Assembly: GCA_903845315.1 (NCBI GenBank)
Contig: CAIMWY010000429.1
Span: 1-8,945, forward strand
DNA length: 8,945 bases
Source: an uncultured Burkholderiales bacterium
Lineage (GTDB): Bacteria > Pseudomonadota > Gammaproteobacteria > Burkholderiales > Burkholderiaceae
Direction: 5' to 3'
Shown here: positions 1 to 6,550 of the stretch, piece after piece
How the letters are laid out: each line of letters starts with the position of its first letter
Position numbering within the stretch: the first letter of the stretch is position 1
The notes under the pieces: model-generated
The model's database searches: none
The model's input: only the letters and a program-made list of their open reading frames with translations
Told to the model about the DNA's origin: nothing
Position numbers and translations under genes: made by a program

Positions 1-704
1 ATCATGGCGGCGGTCTGGCTTTGCTCAATGAATTTTTCGCCAAATATAATGTGGTTGGCATGCCTGCGGGCAATACCGGCGCGCAGATGGGTGGCTGGTT
101 CCGCAAAGAAATCAAGTCTGTGGCTGATCTCAAGGGGTTGAAGTTCCGCATCGGCGGTTTTGGCGGCAAGGTGCTCGAGCGTTTGGGCGTGGTCCCACAA
201 AACATTCCTGGCGGTGACATTTACCCTGCGCTAGAAAAAGGCACGATTGACTCTGCCGAGTGGATTGGTCCCTATGACGATTTGAAGCTGGGCTTTAGCA
301 AAGTGGCGCCTTTCTACTACTACCCCGGTTTCTGGGAAGGTGGCCCTCAGCTCGACTTCTACATCAATGACAAAGCGTTCAATGCCTTGACGCCTGAGTA
401 CAAAGCCATTGTGGAAGCTGCTGCAGCGCAAGCCCACTCCGACATGCAAGCCAAATACGATGCACGCAACCCAGCAGCCTTGAAGCAACTGGTGGGCTCT
501 GGCACCAAGCTGCGCGAGTTCCCTAAAGACGTGATGGCTGCTTCGTTCAAAGAAGCCATGGCTTTTTATGAAGAAATTTCTGCCAAAAACGAAAACTGGA
601 AAAAGGTCTACTCTGACTATTCCAAGTTCCGTGCAGAACAAAACCTGTGGTTCCGTTTCACCGAGGCCAAGTTCGACTCGTTCATGCAAGCGCAAAAGCT
701 GTAA
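1..704 (+). CDS. dctP: TRAP transporter substrate-binding protein (DctP family, TakP-like), 5' truncated
   Basis: This is the periplasmic binding protein of a tripartite ATP-independent (TRAP) transporter, which captures an organic acid and delivers it to the DctQM membrane subunits. The reading frame is open from base 3 to a TAA at 702-704. About 233 residues are visible, so roughly the first 130 residues, including the signal peptide, lie outside the window. The family hallmark KGLKFRIGG is present; its arginine (codon 147-149) matches the conserved carboxylate-binding arginine of DctP proteins. The later motif EWIGPYDD and the phrase GAQMGGWF resemble TakP, the alpha-keto-acid binder of Rhodobacter, more than C4-dicarboxylate DctP. 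The TTG at 21 is not a real start, because homology continues upstream. The gene converges with the dctQM genes and ends at a strong terminator. The family call is secure. The ligand (keto acid, lactate or similar) is inferred. Confidence 0.93.
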   Translation, partial: HGGGLALLNEFFAKYNVVGMPAGNTGAQMGGWFRKEIKSVADLKGLKFRIGGFGGKVLERLGVVPQNIPGGDIYPALEKGTIDSAEWIGPYDDLKLGFSKVAPFYYYPGFWEGGPQLDFYINDKAFNALTPEYKAIVEAAAAQAHSDMQAKYDARNPAALKQLVGSGTKLREFPKDVMAASFKEAMAFYEEISAKNENWKKVYSDYSKFRAEQNLWFRFTEAKFDSFMQAQKL

Positions 705-720
705 ATCAGTTTTTTCCCAT

Positions 721-756
721 GCATAAAAAACCGCGCTACGGCGCGGTTTTTTATGC
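721..756. terminator. Bidirectional rho-independent terminator between dctP and the convergent small membrane-protein gene
   Basis: This is a perfect inverted repeat with 16-base arms, GCATAAAAAACCGCGC (721-736) and its complement (741-756), around a TACG loop. The GC-rich core is flanked by A6 on the left and T6 on the right, so it forms an intrinsic terminator on both strands. It lies 16 bases after the dctP stop and 12 bases beyond the stop of the convergent gene, so it should serve both. Confidence 0.93.
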
Positions 757-768
757 GTGCTCGGGTCG

Positions 769-1296
769 TTACATCTGACGAAATGTTTTGAGCTCTACGC
801 AGAGTCGCTCGCACTCAGCCAATACGGTGGCGTCTTCGACATAAAACACGGCGAACTTTCCCACCAAGGTGCGCACATACATGCGCGGCGCTATCAGCCA
901 TTCCAGTCCGCGCATGCGAATGAGCTTGGCAAATGCCAAGTCATCAAAGGCCACGTGTTTGTCCCAGATCCAGGTTTGATGAATCCCCTGCGCGTCAATG
1001 CGGGCGCGGCTTTGCAGCACATGCCATGCGGTCCAGGCTAGCAAGGCCCAGGCCAGAATGAACCAACCTGCAGCCCTCAAACCCGCGATGCCTGTATCGC
1101 CGCCAAACTTGCCTTGTTGCCACAGACTGAGCAACCAGTAGCCTGAGCCCACCAAGATGAAGCCAGTGAGCGCTTGAAAGCTGCGTGAAAATGCAGCGCC
1201 CTCGAGCACCTCTGGCTGTGGCTGAAAGCGAAACGGTTCGATGCTTGGTCTCGAGGGTATTTCAGGAACGGTGGTCGGTGCGTGGTTCATGGGCAT
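769..1296 (-). CDS. Hypothetical two-helix membrane protein
   Basis: I do not recognise a named family. From the ATG at 1296 the product is 175 residues. It has a proline-rich N-terminal stretch (about 1-30), two hydrophobic segments (about 40-59 and 73-95) and a soluble C-terminal part (about 97-175) of alternating beta-like segments (RIDAQGIHQTWIWDKHVAF and following). That layout resembles small bacterial proteins with a membrane hairpin followed by a PH-like domain, but this is only a resemblance. A GTG at 1314 extends the frame, but it sits inside the terminator stem of dctM. The ATG at 1296 has a GAGG about 12 bases upstream; the ATG at 1290 is a third option. The gene follows dctM by 54 bases on the same strand, so any expression from the TRAP operon would need read-through of that terminator. 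A TRAP-related function is not shown. Confidence 0.7.
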   Translation of the reverse strand: MPMNHAPTTVPEIPSRPSIEPFRFQPQPEVLEGAAFSRSFQALTGFILVGSGYWLLSLWQQGKFGGDTGIAGLRAAGWFILAWALLAWTAWHVLQSRARIDAQGIHQTWIWDKHVAFDDLAFAKLIRMRGLEWLIAPRMYVRTLVGKFAVFYVEDATVLAECERLCVELKTFRQM

Positions 1297-1300
1297 GAAG

Positions 1301-1330
1301 AAAAAACCCCTCACGGTTTGGCCGGAGGGG
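1301..1330 (-). terminator. Rho-independent terminator after dctM
   Basis: Read on the minus strand, the arms CCCCTC(CGG) and (CCG)TGAGGGG enclose a short CCAAA loop with one bulged base, and are followed by T6 (1306-1301). It lies 20 bases past the dctM stop. The T-run ends four bases before the chosen ATG (1296) of the next gene, so the terminator occupies that gene's translation initiation region. Confidence 0.8.
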
Positions 1331-1350
1331 CTGGGCTATGTCAGATCAAT

Positions 1351-2871
1351 TTATTTCTTGAACAAGTCATCGATTTTTTTCTGCTCATCGGCAGCGTTTT
1401 CAGCTGCTGTGGGTTTGGAGCCATCGAGTTTGAGTTCGGGTTCAGGCACTTCTTGCTCAGAAGGCATGTCGATCACCACTTTGTCGAGGTCTACTTTTTG
1501 TTCTTTGTCCAAGAACATGGTCACCGTCTCGGGCACAAAAATCACAATCACGACCAAGATCAATTGCATGATCACCCAAGGAATAGCGCCCATATAGATG
1601 TCGTTGGAGCGCACGGGTTTTTCAATGCGACCTTCTTTGAACAAGGTGTCAGCAATGCCGCGCAAATAGAACAGTGCAAAACCAAATGGCGGGTGCATGA
1701 AGCTGGTTTGCATATTCACACATAAGAGCACGCCAAACCACACCATGTCGATGCCCATCTTCTCGGCAACGGGGCCGAGCATGGGCAAGATGATGAAGGC
1801 GATTTCAAAGAAGTCCAAGAAGAAAGCCAGGAAGAAGATGAACACGTTCACCACAATCAGGAAGCCCACTTGGCCGCCAGGCAAGCCCGACAGCAGGTGT
1901 TCCACCCACTTGGCGCCGTCAACCCCCTGGAACACCATGGAGAACACGCGTGAGCCGATCAGGATGAACACCACCATGGCGGTCAGTCGCATGGTGCTGT
2001 GCATGGCTTCCCAGATCAGGTCTTTGTCCAAACGCTTGTGCATGGCCGCCAAGATCAAGGCGCCCACGCAACCCATGGCACCGGCTTCGGTGGGGGTGGC
2101 AATGGCGGTGTTGATGCCAGGCAATCCGCCCATCGACCCTAGCACGGCGAAGATCAAGAAAGCAGAAGGGATGATGCCGCGCAAGCACTTGGCCCAGAGT
2201 GCCCAGCCATTCAAGGTACGGGCTTCTTTGGGCACGCCTGGCACGTACTCGGGTTTGACTAAACCCAAGGCAAAGGTGTAGAGCGCGAAGATGCCCACTT
2301 GCATCAGCGATGGGCCCCAAGCGCCTTTGTACATGTCGCCCACCGAGCGGCCTAGTTGGTCGGCCATGACCACCAGCACCAGCGAAGGCGGTACCAGTTG
2401 CGTGATGGTGCCTGAAGCTGCCAACACGCCCGTGGCGTAACGCATGTTGTAGCCGTAGCGAATCATCACGGGCAGTGAGATCAGTGCCATGGCAATCACC
2501 TGACCTGCTACCGTGCCGGTGATGGCCCCTAAGATGAAGCCCACGATGATCACCGAGTAGCCTAGGCCACCCTTGACCGGGCCAAACAGCTGACCCATGG
2601 AGTCGAGCATGTCTTCGGCCAAGCCGCATTTTTCAAGAATGGCACCCATGAAGGTGAAGAACGGAATAGCCAGCAACAAGTCGTTGCTGAGAATCCCGAA
2701 AACATTCAGCGGCAAATTGGCCATGAAGCTCGAGGGGAACCAATCCATGCTGATGGCAAAGAAGCCACACGCCAAGCCCAAAAAGGACAGCGAAAAAGCG
2801 ACCGGAAAGCCGATGAGCATCGTGAGCACCAGGCCCGCGAACATGATGGGTGCGAAGTTTTCCATTTGCAT
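1351..2871 (-). CDS. dctM: TRAP transporter large permease, DctM
   Basis: DctM is the large integral membrane subunit that carries out Na+- or H+-coupled transport together with DctQ and the periplasmic binding protein. The product is 506 residues, almost entirely hydrophobic and consistent with about 12 membrane segments. Family landmarks include AIPFFTFMG (near 68-76), GAITGTVAG (115-123) and the PPS motif in TQLVPPSLVLVV (about 158-169), which belong to the pseudo-repeated transport core. The ATG at 2871 is preferred over a start at 2922. It has an AAAGGA ribosome site nine bases upstream, and the 17 residues encoded beyond it (MKWTRTTKSR and following) are polar, overlap dctQ and do not resemble the family. 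About 50 C-terminal residues form a charged, Lys/Glu-rich tail outside the membrane core. dctQ ends 13 bases upstream, indicating co-transcription. Confidence 0.94.
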   Translation of the reverse strand: MQMENFAPIMFAGLVLTMLIGFPVAFSLSFLGLACGFFAISMDWFPSSFMANLPLNVFGILSNDLLLAIPFFTFMGAILEKCGLAEDMLDSMGQLFGPVKGGLGYSVIIVGFILGAITGTVAGQVIAMALISLPVMIRYGYNMRYATGVLAASGTITQLVPPSLVLVVMADQLGRSVGDMYKGAWGPSLMQVGIFALYTFALGLVKPEYVPGVPKEARTLNGWALWAKCLRGIIPSAFLIFAVLGSMGGLPGINTAIATPTEAGAMGCVGALILAAMHKRLDKDLIWEAMHSTMRLTAMVVFILIGSRVFSMVFQGVDGAKWVEHLLSGLPGGQVGFLIVVNVFIFFLAFFLDFFEIAFIILPMLGPVAEKMGIDMVWFGVLLCVNMQTSFMHPPFGFALFYLRGIADTLFKEGRIEKPVRSNDIYMGAIPWVIMQLILVVIVIFVPETVTMFLDKEQKVDLDKVVIDMPSEQEVPEPELKLDGSKPTAAENAADEQKKIDDLFKK

Positions 2872-2880
2872 GATCGTGTG

Positions 2881-2886
2881 TCCTTT
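2881..2886 (-). promoter_or_regulatory. Ribosome binding site deciding the dctM start
   Basis: AAAGGA on the minus strand lies nine bases before the ATG at 2871 and overlaps the TAA stop of dctQ (2887-2885). This supports the shorter DctM start and suggests translational coupling of dctQ and dctM. Confidence 0.7.
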
Positions 2887-3424
2887 ACTGCACCGGCTTT
2901 TCGTAGTGCGTGTCCATTTCAAACTTGCCTTGCAAGTAAGCCACGCGCTTGATGATTTCGCTCACACCTTGCAGGAACATCCAAGCAAAGCCCAAAGGGA
3001 GTAACAACATGGCCGGCCAACGGATCAGGCCACCTGCGTTGCTGGACATTTCGTTGGTGAGCAACATTTTTAAAAACAGGGGGAAGCTCAACCAAGTCAG
3101 CATCGCCATCACGGGCAGCAAAAATACCAGCAAGCCGAGCAGATCAATGTAGACCGGGGCGTTGCCTTTGAGTTGGCCATAAAAAATGTCCACCCGCACA
3201 TGCTCATTGAGTTTGAGCACCAAGGGCGCGCCCAGCATCACGGTGGACGCGAACAAGTACCACTGAATTTCGAGCCAACCATTGGAGCTGATGTCAAAGC
3301 CGTAGCGAATGAAGGCGTTGCCAGCAGAGATCAAGGCTGCGGCCAGTACTGCGAAGGCGGCAACATGACCGAACTGCGCACTCGTTTTGTCAACACCCAA
3401 TGCAAATTTAAGAAGTTTTGTCAC
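2885..3424 (-). CDS. dctQ: TRAP transporter small permease, DctQ
   Basis: DctQ is the small membrane subunit that scaffolds DctM and helps dock the binding protein. The product is 179 residues with four predicted membrane helices (about 20-40, 53-72, 92-113 and 134-155). The family signature is clear: NGWLEIQWYLFA followed by LGAPLVLKLNEHVRVDI, containing Glu52 and His75. The start is a GTG at 3424. A nearby ATG at 3436 runs into a stop after three codons, and the next in-frame Met is about 60 residues in, inside a membrane helix. GGGGA lies six bases upstream of the GTG and can serve as the ribosome site. The gene directly precedes dctM. Upstream selD is on the same strand but 116 bases away, so dctQM probably has its own promoter. 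Confidence 0.92.
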   Translation of the reverse strand: MTKLLKFALGVDKTSAQFGHVAAFAVLAAALISAGNAFIRYGFDISSNGWLEIQWYLFASTVMLGAPLVLKLNEHVRVDIFYGQLKGNAPVYIDLLGLLVFLLPVMAMLTWLSFPLFLKMLLTNEMSSNAGGLIRWPAMLLLPLGFAWMFLQGVSEIIKRVAYLQGKFEMDTHYEKPVQ

Positions 3425-3540
3425 CTTATGTCCCCATTTTTAGACAACCAGAGATCCTACCAATTCTTGGTATTTAAATGAATACTTCAGGATGAATATT
3501 TACGCTTGGATCGTGAAATTACTTCAATTCGATCAAGGGA
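3425..3540 (-). promoter_or_regulatory. Upstream region of dctQM with dyad symmetries
   Basis: This AT-rich 116-base gap separates selD from dctQ. It contains a perfect dyad TACCAA-TTC-TTGGTA (3458-3472). It also has a second, interrupted dyad, GATCG and AATT with their complements (3509-3534), and a direct repeat TGAATAYTT (3479-3487 and 3493-3501). A short inverted repeat AAGGG/CCCTT lies at the selD stop, but it has no T-run and so is not a convincing terminator. The AT-rich composition and dyads suggest the dctQM promoter and an operator. No convincing -35/-10 pair is visible, and the regulator is unknown. Confidence 0.4.
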
Positions 3541-4620
3541 TTACCCTTTGATTTCTAGCCCCGCGCCGGCTTGGACCCGACCAATGACACAGGCTTGGTC
3601 AAACCCGCCTGTTTTGAACAAGGACAACACATCGTTGGCGACATCGGGTGCACAAGACACCAACAAGCCGCCCGAAGTTTGGGGGTCGCTCAAGAGGGCT
3701 TGGTCGACGCTTGCGAAACCTGCAGGCAGACGCACTTCGTGGCCATAACTCATCCAGTTGCGTCCCGAGGCGCCGGTGATAAAGCCTTGTTCAGCCAAAG
3801 CTCGGGCGCCTTGCGCCAAAGGCACTTGCTTCCAATCGATGTTGATTTGGCAGTGGGCGCCATGGGCGAGCTCTAAGGCGTGACCGGCCAAACCAAAACC
3901 CGTCACATCCGTCAGAGCATGCACACCTGGGTGTTTGGCCAAGGCAATGCCCGGTCGGTTGAGTTGGGTGGTCAAGCGAATCATGTCTTGGTAGAGGACT
4001 TCGCTGAGTGCCTCTTTCTTGAGTGCGGCCGACAAAATGCCCACGCCCAGAGGTTTGCCCAGTATCAACACATCGCCCACTTGGGCGCCGTTGTTACGCT
4101 TGACCTGTGAGGGGTGAACCAAGCCCATCACCACCAAACCATAGATGGGTTCGACCGAGTCGATGGTGTGTCCCCCGGCAATCGGAATGCCCGCGGCATG
4201 GCACACGTCTTGACCGCCTTGCAAGATGCGGCCAATGGTCTCGACGGGCAACACATTCACCGGCATGCCCACCAAGCCCAGTGCCATGATGGGGGTGCCG
4301 CCCATGGCATAGACGTCGCTGATGGCATTGGTGGCGGCGATGCGGCCAAAGTCATACGGGTCGTCCACGATGGGCATGAAGAAGTCGGTGGTGGCGATCA
4401 GGGCCTGTTCGTCGTTGAGCTGGTAAACCGCTGCGTCGTCAGCCGTTTCAATGCCGACCAAGAGTTGGGGGGGCATCACAAAGCCGGTGCTGTGTTGCAT
4501 GCTTTGCAGAATGTCGCGCAGCACGGCAGGGGCAATCTTGCAGCCGCAGCCGCCGCCATGCGACAGCGAACTCAAGCGGGGAACCAGGGGGGCGCGGGGA
4601 GTGGGTGCAGAAGAAACCAT
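3541..4620 (-). CDS. selD: Selenide, water dikinase (selenophosphate synthase)
   Basis: SelD makes monoselenophosphate from selenide and ATP, releasing AMP and phosphate. Selenophosphate is the selenium donor for selenocysteyl-tRNA, for 2-selenouridine in tRNA and for the selenium-containing cofactor of some molybdenum hydroxylases. The product is 359 residues, close to E. coli SelD. The N-terminal catalytic loop HGGGCGCK (21-28) holds Cys25 and Lys28, equivalent to Cys17 and Lys20 of E. coli; Cys25 is an ordinary TGC codon, not TGA. Also present are DDAAVY (61-66), TTDFFMPIVDDPYDFG (77-92), AGGH (148-151), TDVTGFGLAGH (237-247) and DPQTSGG (312-318). The ATG at 4620 is chosen because the upstream frame is low-complexity, without SelD similarity, and overlaps the preceding gene. 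That gene, the PBP-type regulator, stops only 7 bases before, so the two are probably co-transcribed. No selA, selB or selU is in the window. Confidence 0.95.
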   Translation of the reverse strand: MVSSAPTPRAPLVPRLSSLSHGGGCGCKIAPAVLRDILQSMQHSTGFVMPPQLLVGIETADDAAVYQLNDEQALIATTDFFMPIVDDPYDFGRIAATNAISDVYAMGGTPIMALGLVGMPVNVLPVETIGRILQGGQDVCHAAGIPIAGGHTIDSVEPIYGLVVMGLVHPSQVKRNNGAQVGDVLILGKPLGVGILSAALKKEALSEVLYQDMIRLTTQLNRPGIALAKHPGVHALTDVTGFGLAGHALELAHGAHCQINIDWKQVPLAQGARALAEQGFITGASGRNWMSYGHEVRLPAGFASVDQALLSDPQTSGGLLVSCAPDVANDVLSLFKTGGFDQACVIGRVQAGAGLEIKG

Positions 4621-4627
4621 GCCCCAA

Positions 4628-5752
4628 TTATCCGGCGGTCTTGGCGCCTGACTTTTTGGCCCGTTTGAAGGCCCACCAGGGCAGCAAGGTGCGCAGCGAC
4701 TGCACCTCACCGCTGTGGTTACTTTGGTAACCGGCCAGGGCGTTGAGTTGTGACAGCCATTCGGGCGTTTGCAACACCAAGCGCAATGCCTGGGTGGCCG
4801 GTGTGTCGAGCGCCGACTTCAAGCACACCAAATGAAAGTGTTCTCGTATCAATGGCACAAAGCCCAAGCCGCGTGCGCGCGCGGAGCTCTCTAACCCTAG
4901 GCCCACATCGCCTCGGCCTGAGGCGATGGCCTCTGCCAGTGCGGTGTGCGACGGCTCGGGGTCTGCGGTGCTCGCCAAGTCTTGGGGTTTGAGTTGGGCT
5001 TGCTGCAACAAGTCGTCAAGCAGCACGCGCGTGCCGGTGCCTTGACTGCGCTGGACAAAGCGGGCTTGTGTGCGCGCTACATCGACCAAGCTCTGCAGTT
5101 GCAAGGGGTTGCCGGGGGCCACCATCAAGCCTTGTGTGCGGGTGGCAAAGCCAATGATTTTGTGCAAACCCGGTTTGAGCAAATGTTGGTAAGACTGTTG
5201 CGCATGGATTCCGGGTGGGCTTTGGGTGTGAAACCCCGCCAAAGTGCAGCGCCCTTCGTTGAGCGCGCGGATGGCGTCCACACTGCCGCAAAACCGCATG
5301 TCCAGGTGCAAGCCAGTGCTGGCTGCCTGTTCGCGCAGACGCGGCAAGGCGTCGTCATGGCTGGCATACAGAGTGAGCACATGGGCGTCGGGGTCAAAGG
5401 CCACCGCAAATGTGCGCTCTAGGTCGGCACGCAAAGCTTCAATTTGAGGCGCCAAGCGGGCTTGGGTCTGGCGTTCAGCCCACATCAGCTTGGTACCAAA
5501 TTCAGACAGCTTGGCCGATTGCCCTTTTTCCCACACGATCAGTTCGTGTCCCATCACATCTTCCCAGCGTTTGAGCTCTCCCCAGACATGGCGGTAAGAC
5601 AGGCCCAAGTCGCGCGCCGCGGCCGAGATCGAGCCATGTTGGGCCACGGCTTGCAGCAACGCCATCAGTGGGTGACGCACCAGCCCCGCATCGCCAGCGG
5701 TGTTGGTGTCGTCGCGGTGGTTGAGGGTGTAGTTGAGTTTGACGCTATGCAC
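4628..5752 (-). CDS. ModE-like winged-helix regulator with a periplasmic-binding-protein-like domain, probable tungstate/molybdate-responsive regulator
   Basis: This is a one-component DNA-binding regulator of 374 residues. Residues about 27-90 form a winged helix of the ModE/LysR N-terminal type, with the recognition region GSISAAARDLGLSYRHVW at 40-57. Residues about 124-345 form a substrate-binding-protein-like domain. Its landmarks are QRSQGTGTR (234-242), then SHTALAEAIASGRGDVGLGL (268-287) and GLGFVPLIREHFHLV (295-309). This pattern is typical of the PBP-like domain found with molybdate/tungstate genes. No molbindin/TOBE segment of classical ModE is seen. The start is a GTG at 5752; the nearby ATG at 5764 is out of frame and stops at once. 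The gene is divergent from tupBCA with 60 bases between start codons, which suggests local control of tungstate uptake and possibly autoregulation. It is followed closely by selD. The DNA-binding and sensor folds are well supported; the ligand is inferred from context. Confidence 0.88.
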   Translation of the reverse strand: MHSVKLNYTLNHRDDTNTAGDAGLVRHPLMALLQAVAQHGSISAAARDLGLSYRHVWGELKRWEDVMGHELIVWEKGQSAKLSEFGTKLMWAERQTQARLAPQIEALRADLERTFAVAFDPDAHVLTLYASHDDALPRLREQAASTGLHLDMRFCGSVDAIRALNEGRCTLAGFHTQSPPGIHAQQSYQHLLKPGLHKIIGFATRTQGLMVAPGNPLQLQSLVDVARTQARFVQRSQGTGTRVLLDDLLQQAQLKPQDLASTADPEPSHTALAEAIASGRGDVGLGLESSARARGLGFVPLIREHFHLVCLKSALDTPATQALRLVLQTPEWLSQLNALAGYQSNHSGEVQSLRTLLPWWAFKRAKKSGAKTAG

Positions 5753-5812
5753 GAGACTTCATATGGCAGGGTATTGAGAGCCTGACTACGATAACGCAAC
5801 TTTTTGGGCGCG
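5753..5812. promoter_or_regulatory. Divergent promoter/operator region between the regulator and tupB
   Basis: This 60-base gap must hold promoters for both directions. For tupB, TACGAT (5787-5792) is a possible -10. A poor -35 (TGGCAG, 5764-5769) lies 17 bases upstream of it, which would fit a promoter needing an activator. The resulting leader would be very short, and no clear Shine-Dalgarno precedes the ATG at 5813. The sequence CGATAACG (5789-5796) contains ATAACG, identical to the half-site of E. coli ModE operators, but no matching second half-site is obvious. The call rests mainly on geometry. Confidence 0.45.
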
Positions 5813-6550
5813 ATGAACTCTTTGTCTGGCAGCGCAATCGCTGCGCTGGAACTCCTCTTTCATTTTGATCCTGTGCTGTGGTCCATCGTGGGCCGCTCGC
5901 TGTGGGTGAGTCTGCTTGCGTGCGGCATCGCTTGCACAGCGGGGGTGGTCTTGGGTGCTTGGATGGGCGTGGCCCGATTTACGGGTCGTGACGCGCTGCT
6001 GACTGTGCTCAACACCTTGTTGGCCTTGCCCTCGGTGGTGGTTGGACTGTTGGTCTATCTGCTGCTGTCGCGCAGCGGCCCTCTGGGTTTTTTGGGCTGG
6101 TTGTTTAGCATCAAGGCCATGGTGCTGGCACAGGCGGTGCTGGTGCTGCCTGTGGTCACCGCATTGACCCGCCAGTGCGTGGAAGATGCAGAACGCAACC
6201 ATGGCGAGCAATTGCAATCATTGGGGGCGAATACCTGGATGCGCAGTTTGTTGCTGGCTTTGGACGAACGCTATGCCTTGCTCACGGTGTTGATCGCCGC
6301 CTTTGGTCGGGCTGTTTCTGAGGTGGGCGCGGTGATGGTGGTGGGCGGCAACATCGAAGGCTTTACGCGTGTCATGACCACGGCCATTGCGCTGGAAACC
6401 AGCAAGGGCGACTTGCCTCTCGCGCTGGCTCTGGGCTTGGTCTTGTTGGCGGTGGTGCTGGTGCTCAATGTGGGCATTTCACTTTTGCGCCGTTGGCGTC
6501 AGGGCGTGGACGGCGCAATCAGCAGTCCTGTGCAAGGAGTGACCCTGTGA
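5813..6550 (+). CDS. tupB: Tungstate ABC transporter permease, TupB
   Basis: TupB is the inner-membrane permease of a tungstate ABC importer. The product is 245 residues from the ATG at 5813. A TTG at 5804 is in frame but has no ribosome site, and a stop (TAA at 5792) prevents longer forms. It is highly hydrophobic with five to six membrane segments. The cytoplasmic EAA loop that contacts the ATPase is visible around residues 132-172, in the region EQLQSLGANTWMRS to FGRAVSEVG. The following segment VMVVGGNIEGFTRVMTTAI is characteristic of TupB/WtpB-type permeases. It is the first gene of tupBCA, and its TGA overlaps the tupC GTG by four bases. Related molybdate (ModB) and sulfate (CysT/CysW) permeases are the alternatives. 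The TupA and AOR neighbours favour tungstate. Confidence 0.91.
   Translation: MNSLSGSAIAALELLFHFDPVLWSIVGRSLWVSLLACGIACTAGVVLGAWMGVARFTGRDALLTVLNTLLALPSVVVGLLVYLLLSRSGPLGFLGWLFSIKAMVLAQAVLVLPVVTALTRQCVEDAERNHGEQLQSLGANTWMRSLLLALDERYALLTVLIAAFGRAVSEVGAVMVVGGNIEGFTRVMTTAIALETSKGDLPLALALGLVLLAVVLVLNVGISLLRRWRQGVDGAISSPVQGVTL
6534..6539 (+). promoter_or_regulatory. Ribosome binding site deciding the tupC GTG start
   Basis: AAGGAG lies inside the end of tupB, seven bases before the GTG at 6547. It fixes the tupC start at a GTGA overlap with the tupB stop, rather than at an upstream ATG at 6493. Confidence 0.85.

Noticed and set aside
231..695. Open frame antisense to dctP
   Set aside because: It is a codon-bias shadow of a clearly conserved gene on the other strand, with no ribosome site or family resemblance.
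1919..2629. Long histidine/arginine-rich open frame on the minus strand inside dctM
   Set aside because: It is an out-of-frame shadow of dctM with biased, low-complexity composition and no recognisable domain.
4540..4560. Possible selenocysteine in the SelD catalytic loop
   Set aside because: The relevant codon reads TGC on the minus strand, so it is an ordinary cysteine form of SelD.
4621..4710. N-terminal extension of selD by 30 codons
   Set aside because: It overlaps the end of the regulator gene, has a cysteine/proline-rich composition unlike SelD, and the ATG at 4620 gives the normal family length.
6493..6546. Upstream ATG start for tupC
   Set aside because: It would lie within tupB in another frame and lacks a ribosome site, whereas AAGGAG sits seven bases before the GTG at 6547 and gives the usual ABC ATPase N-terminus.
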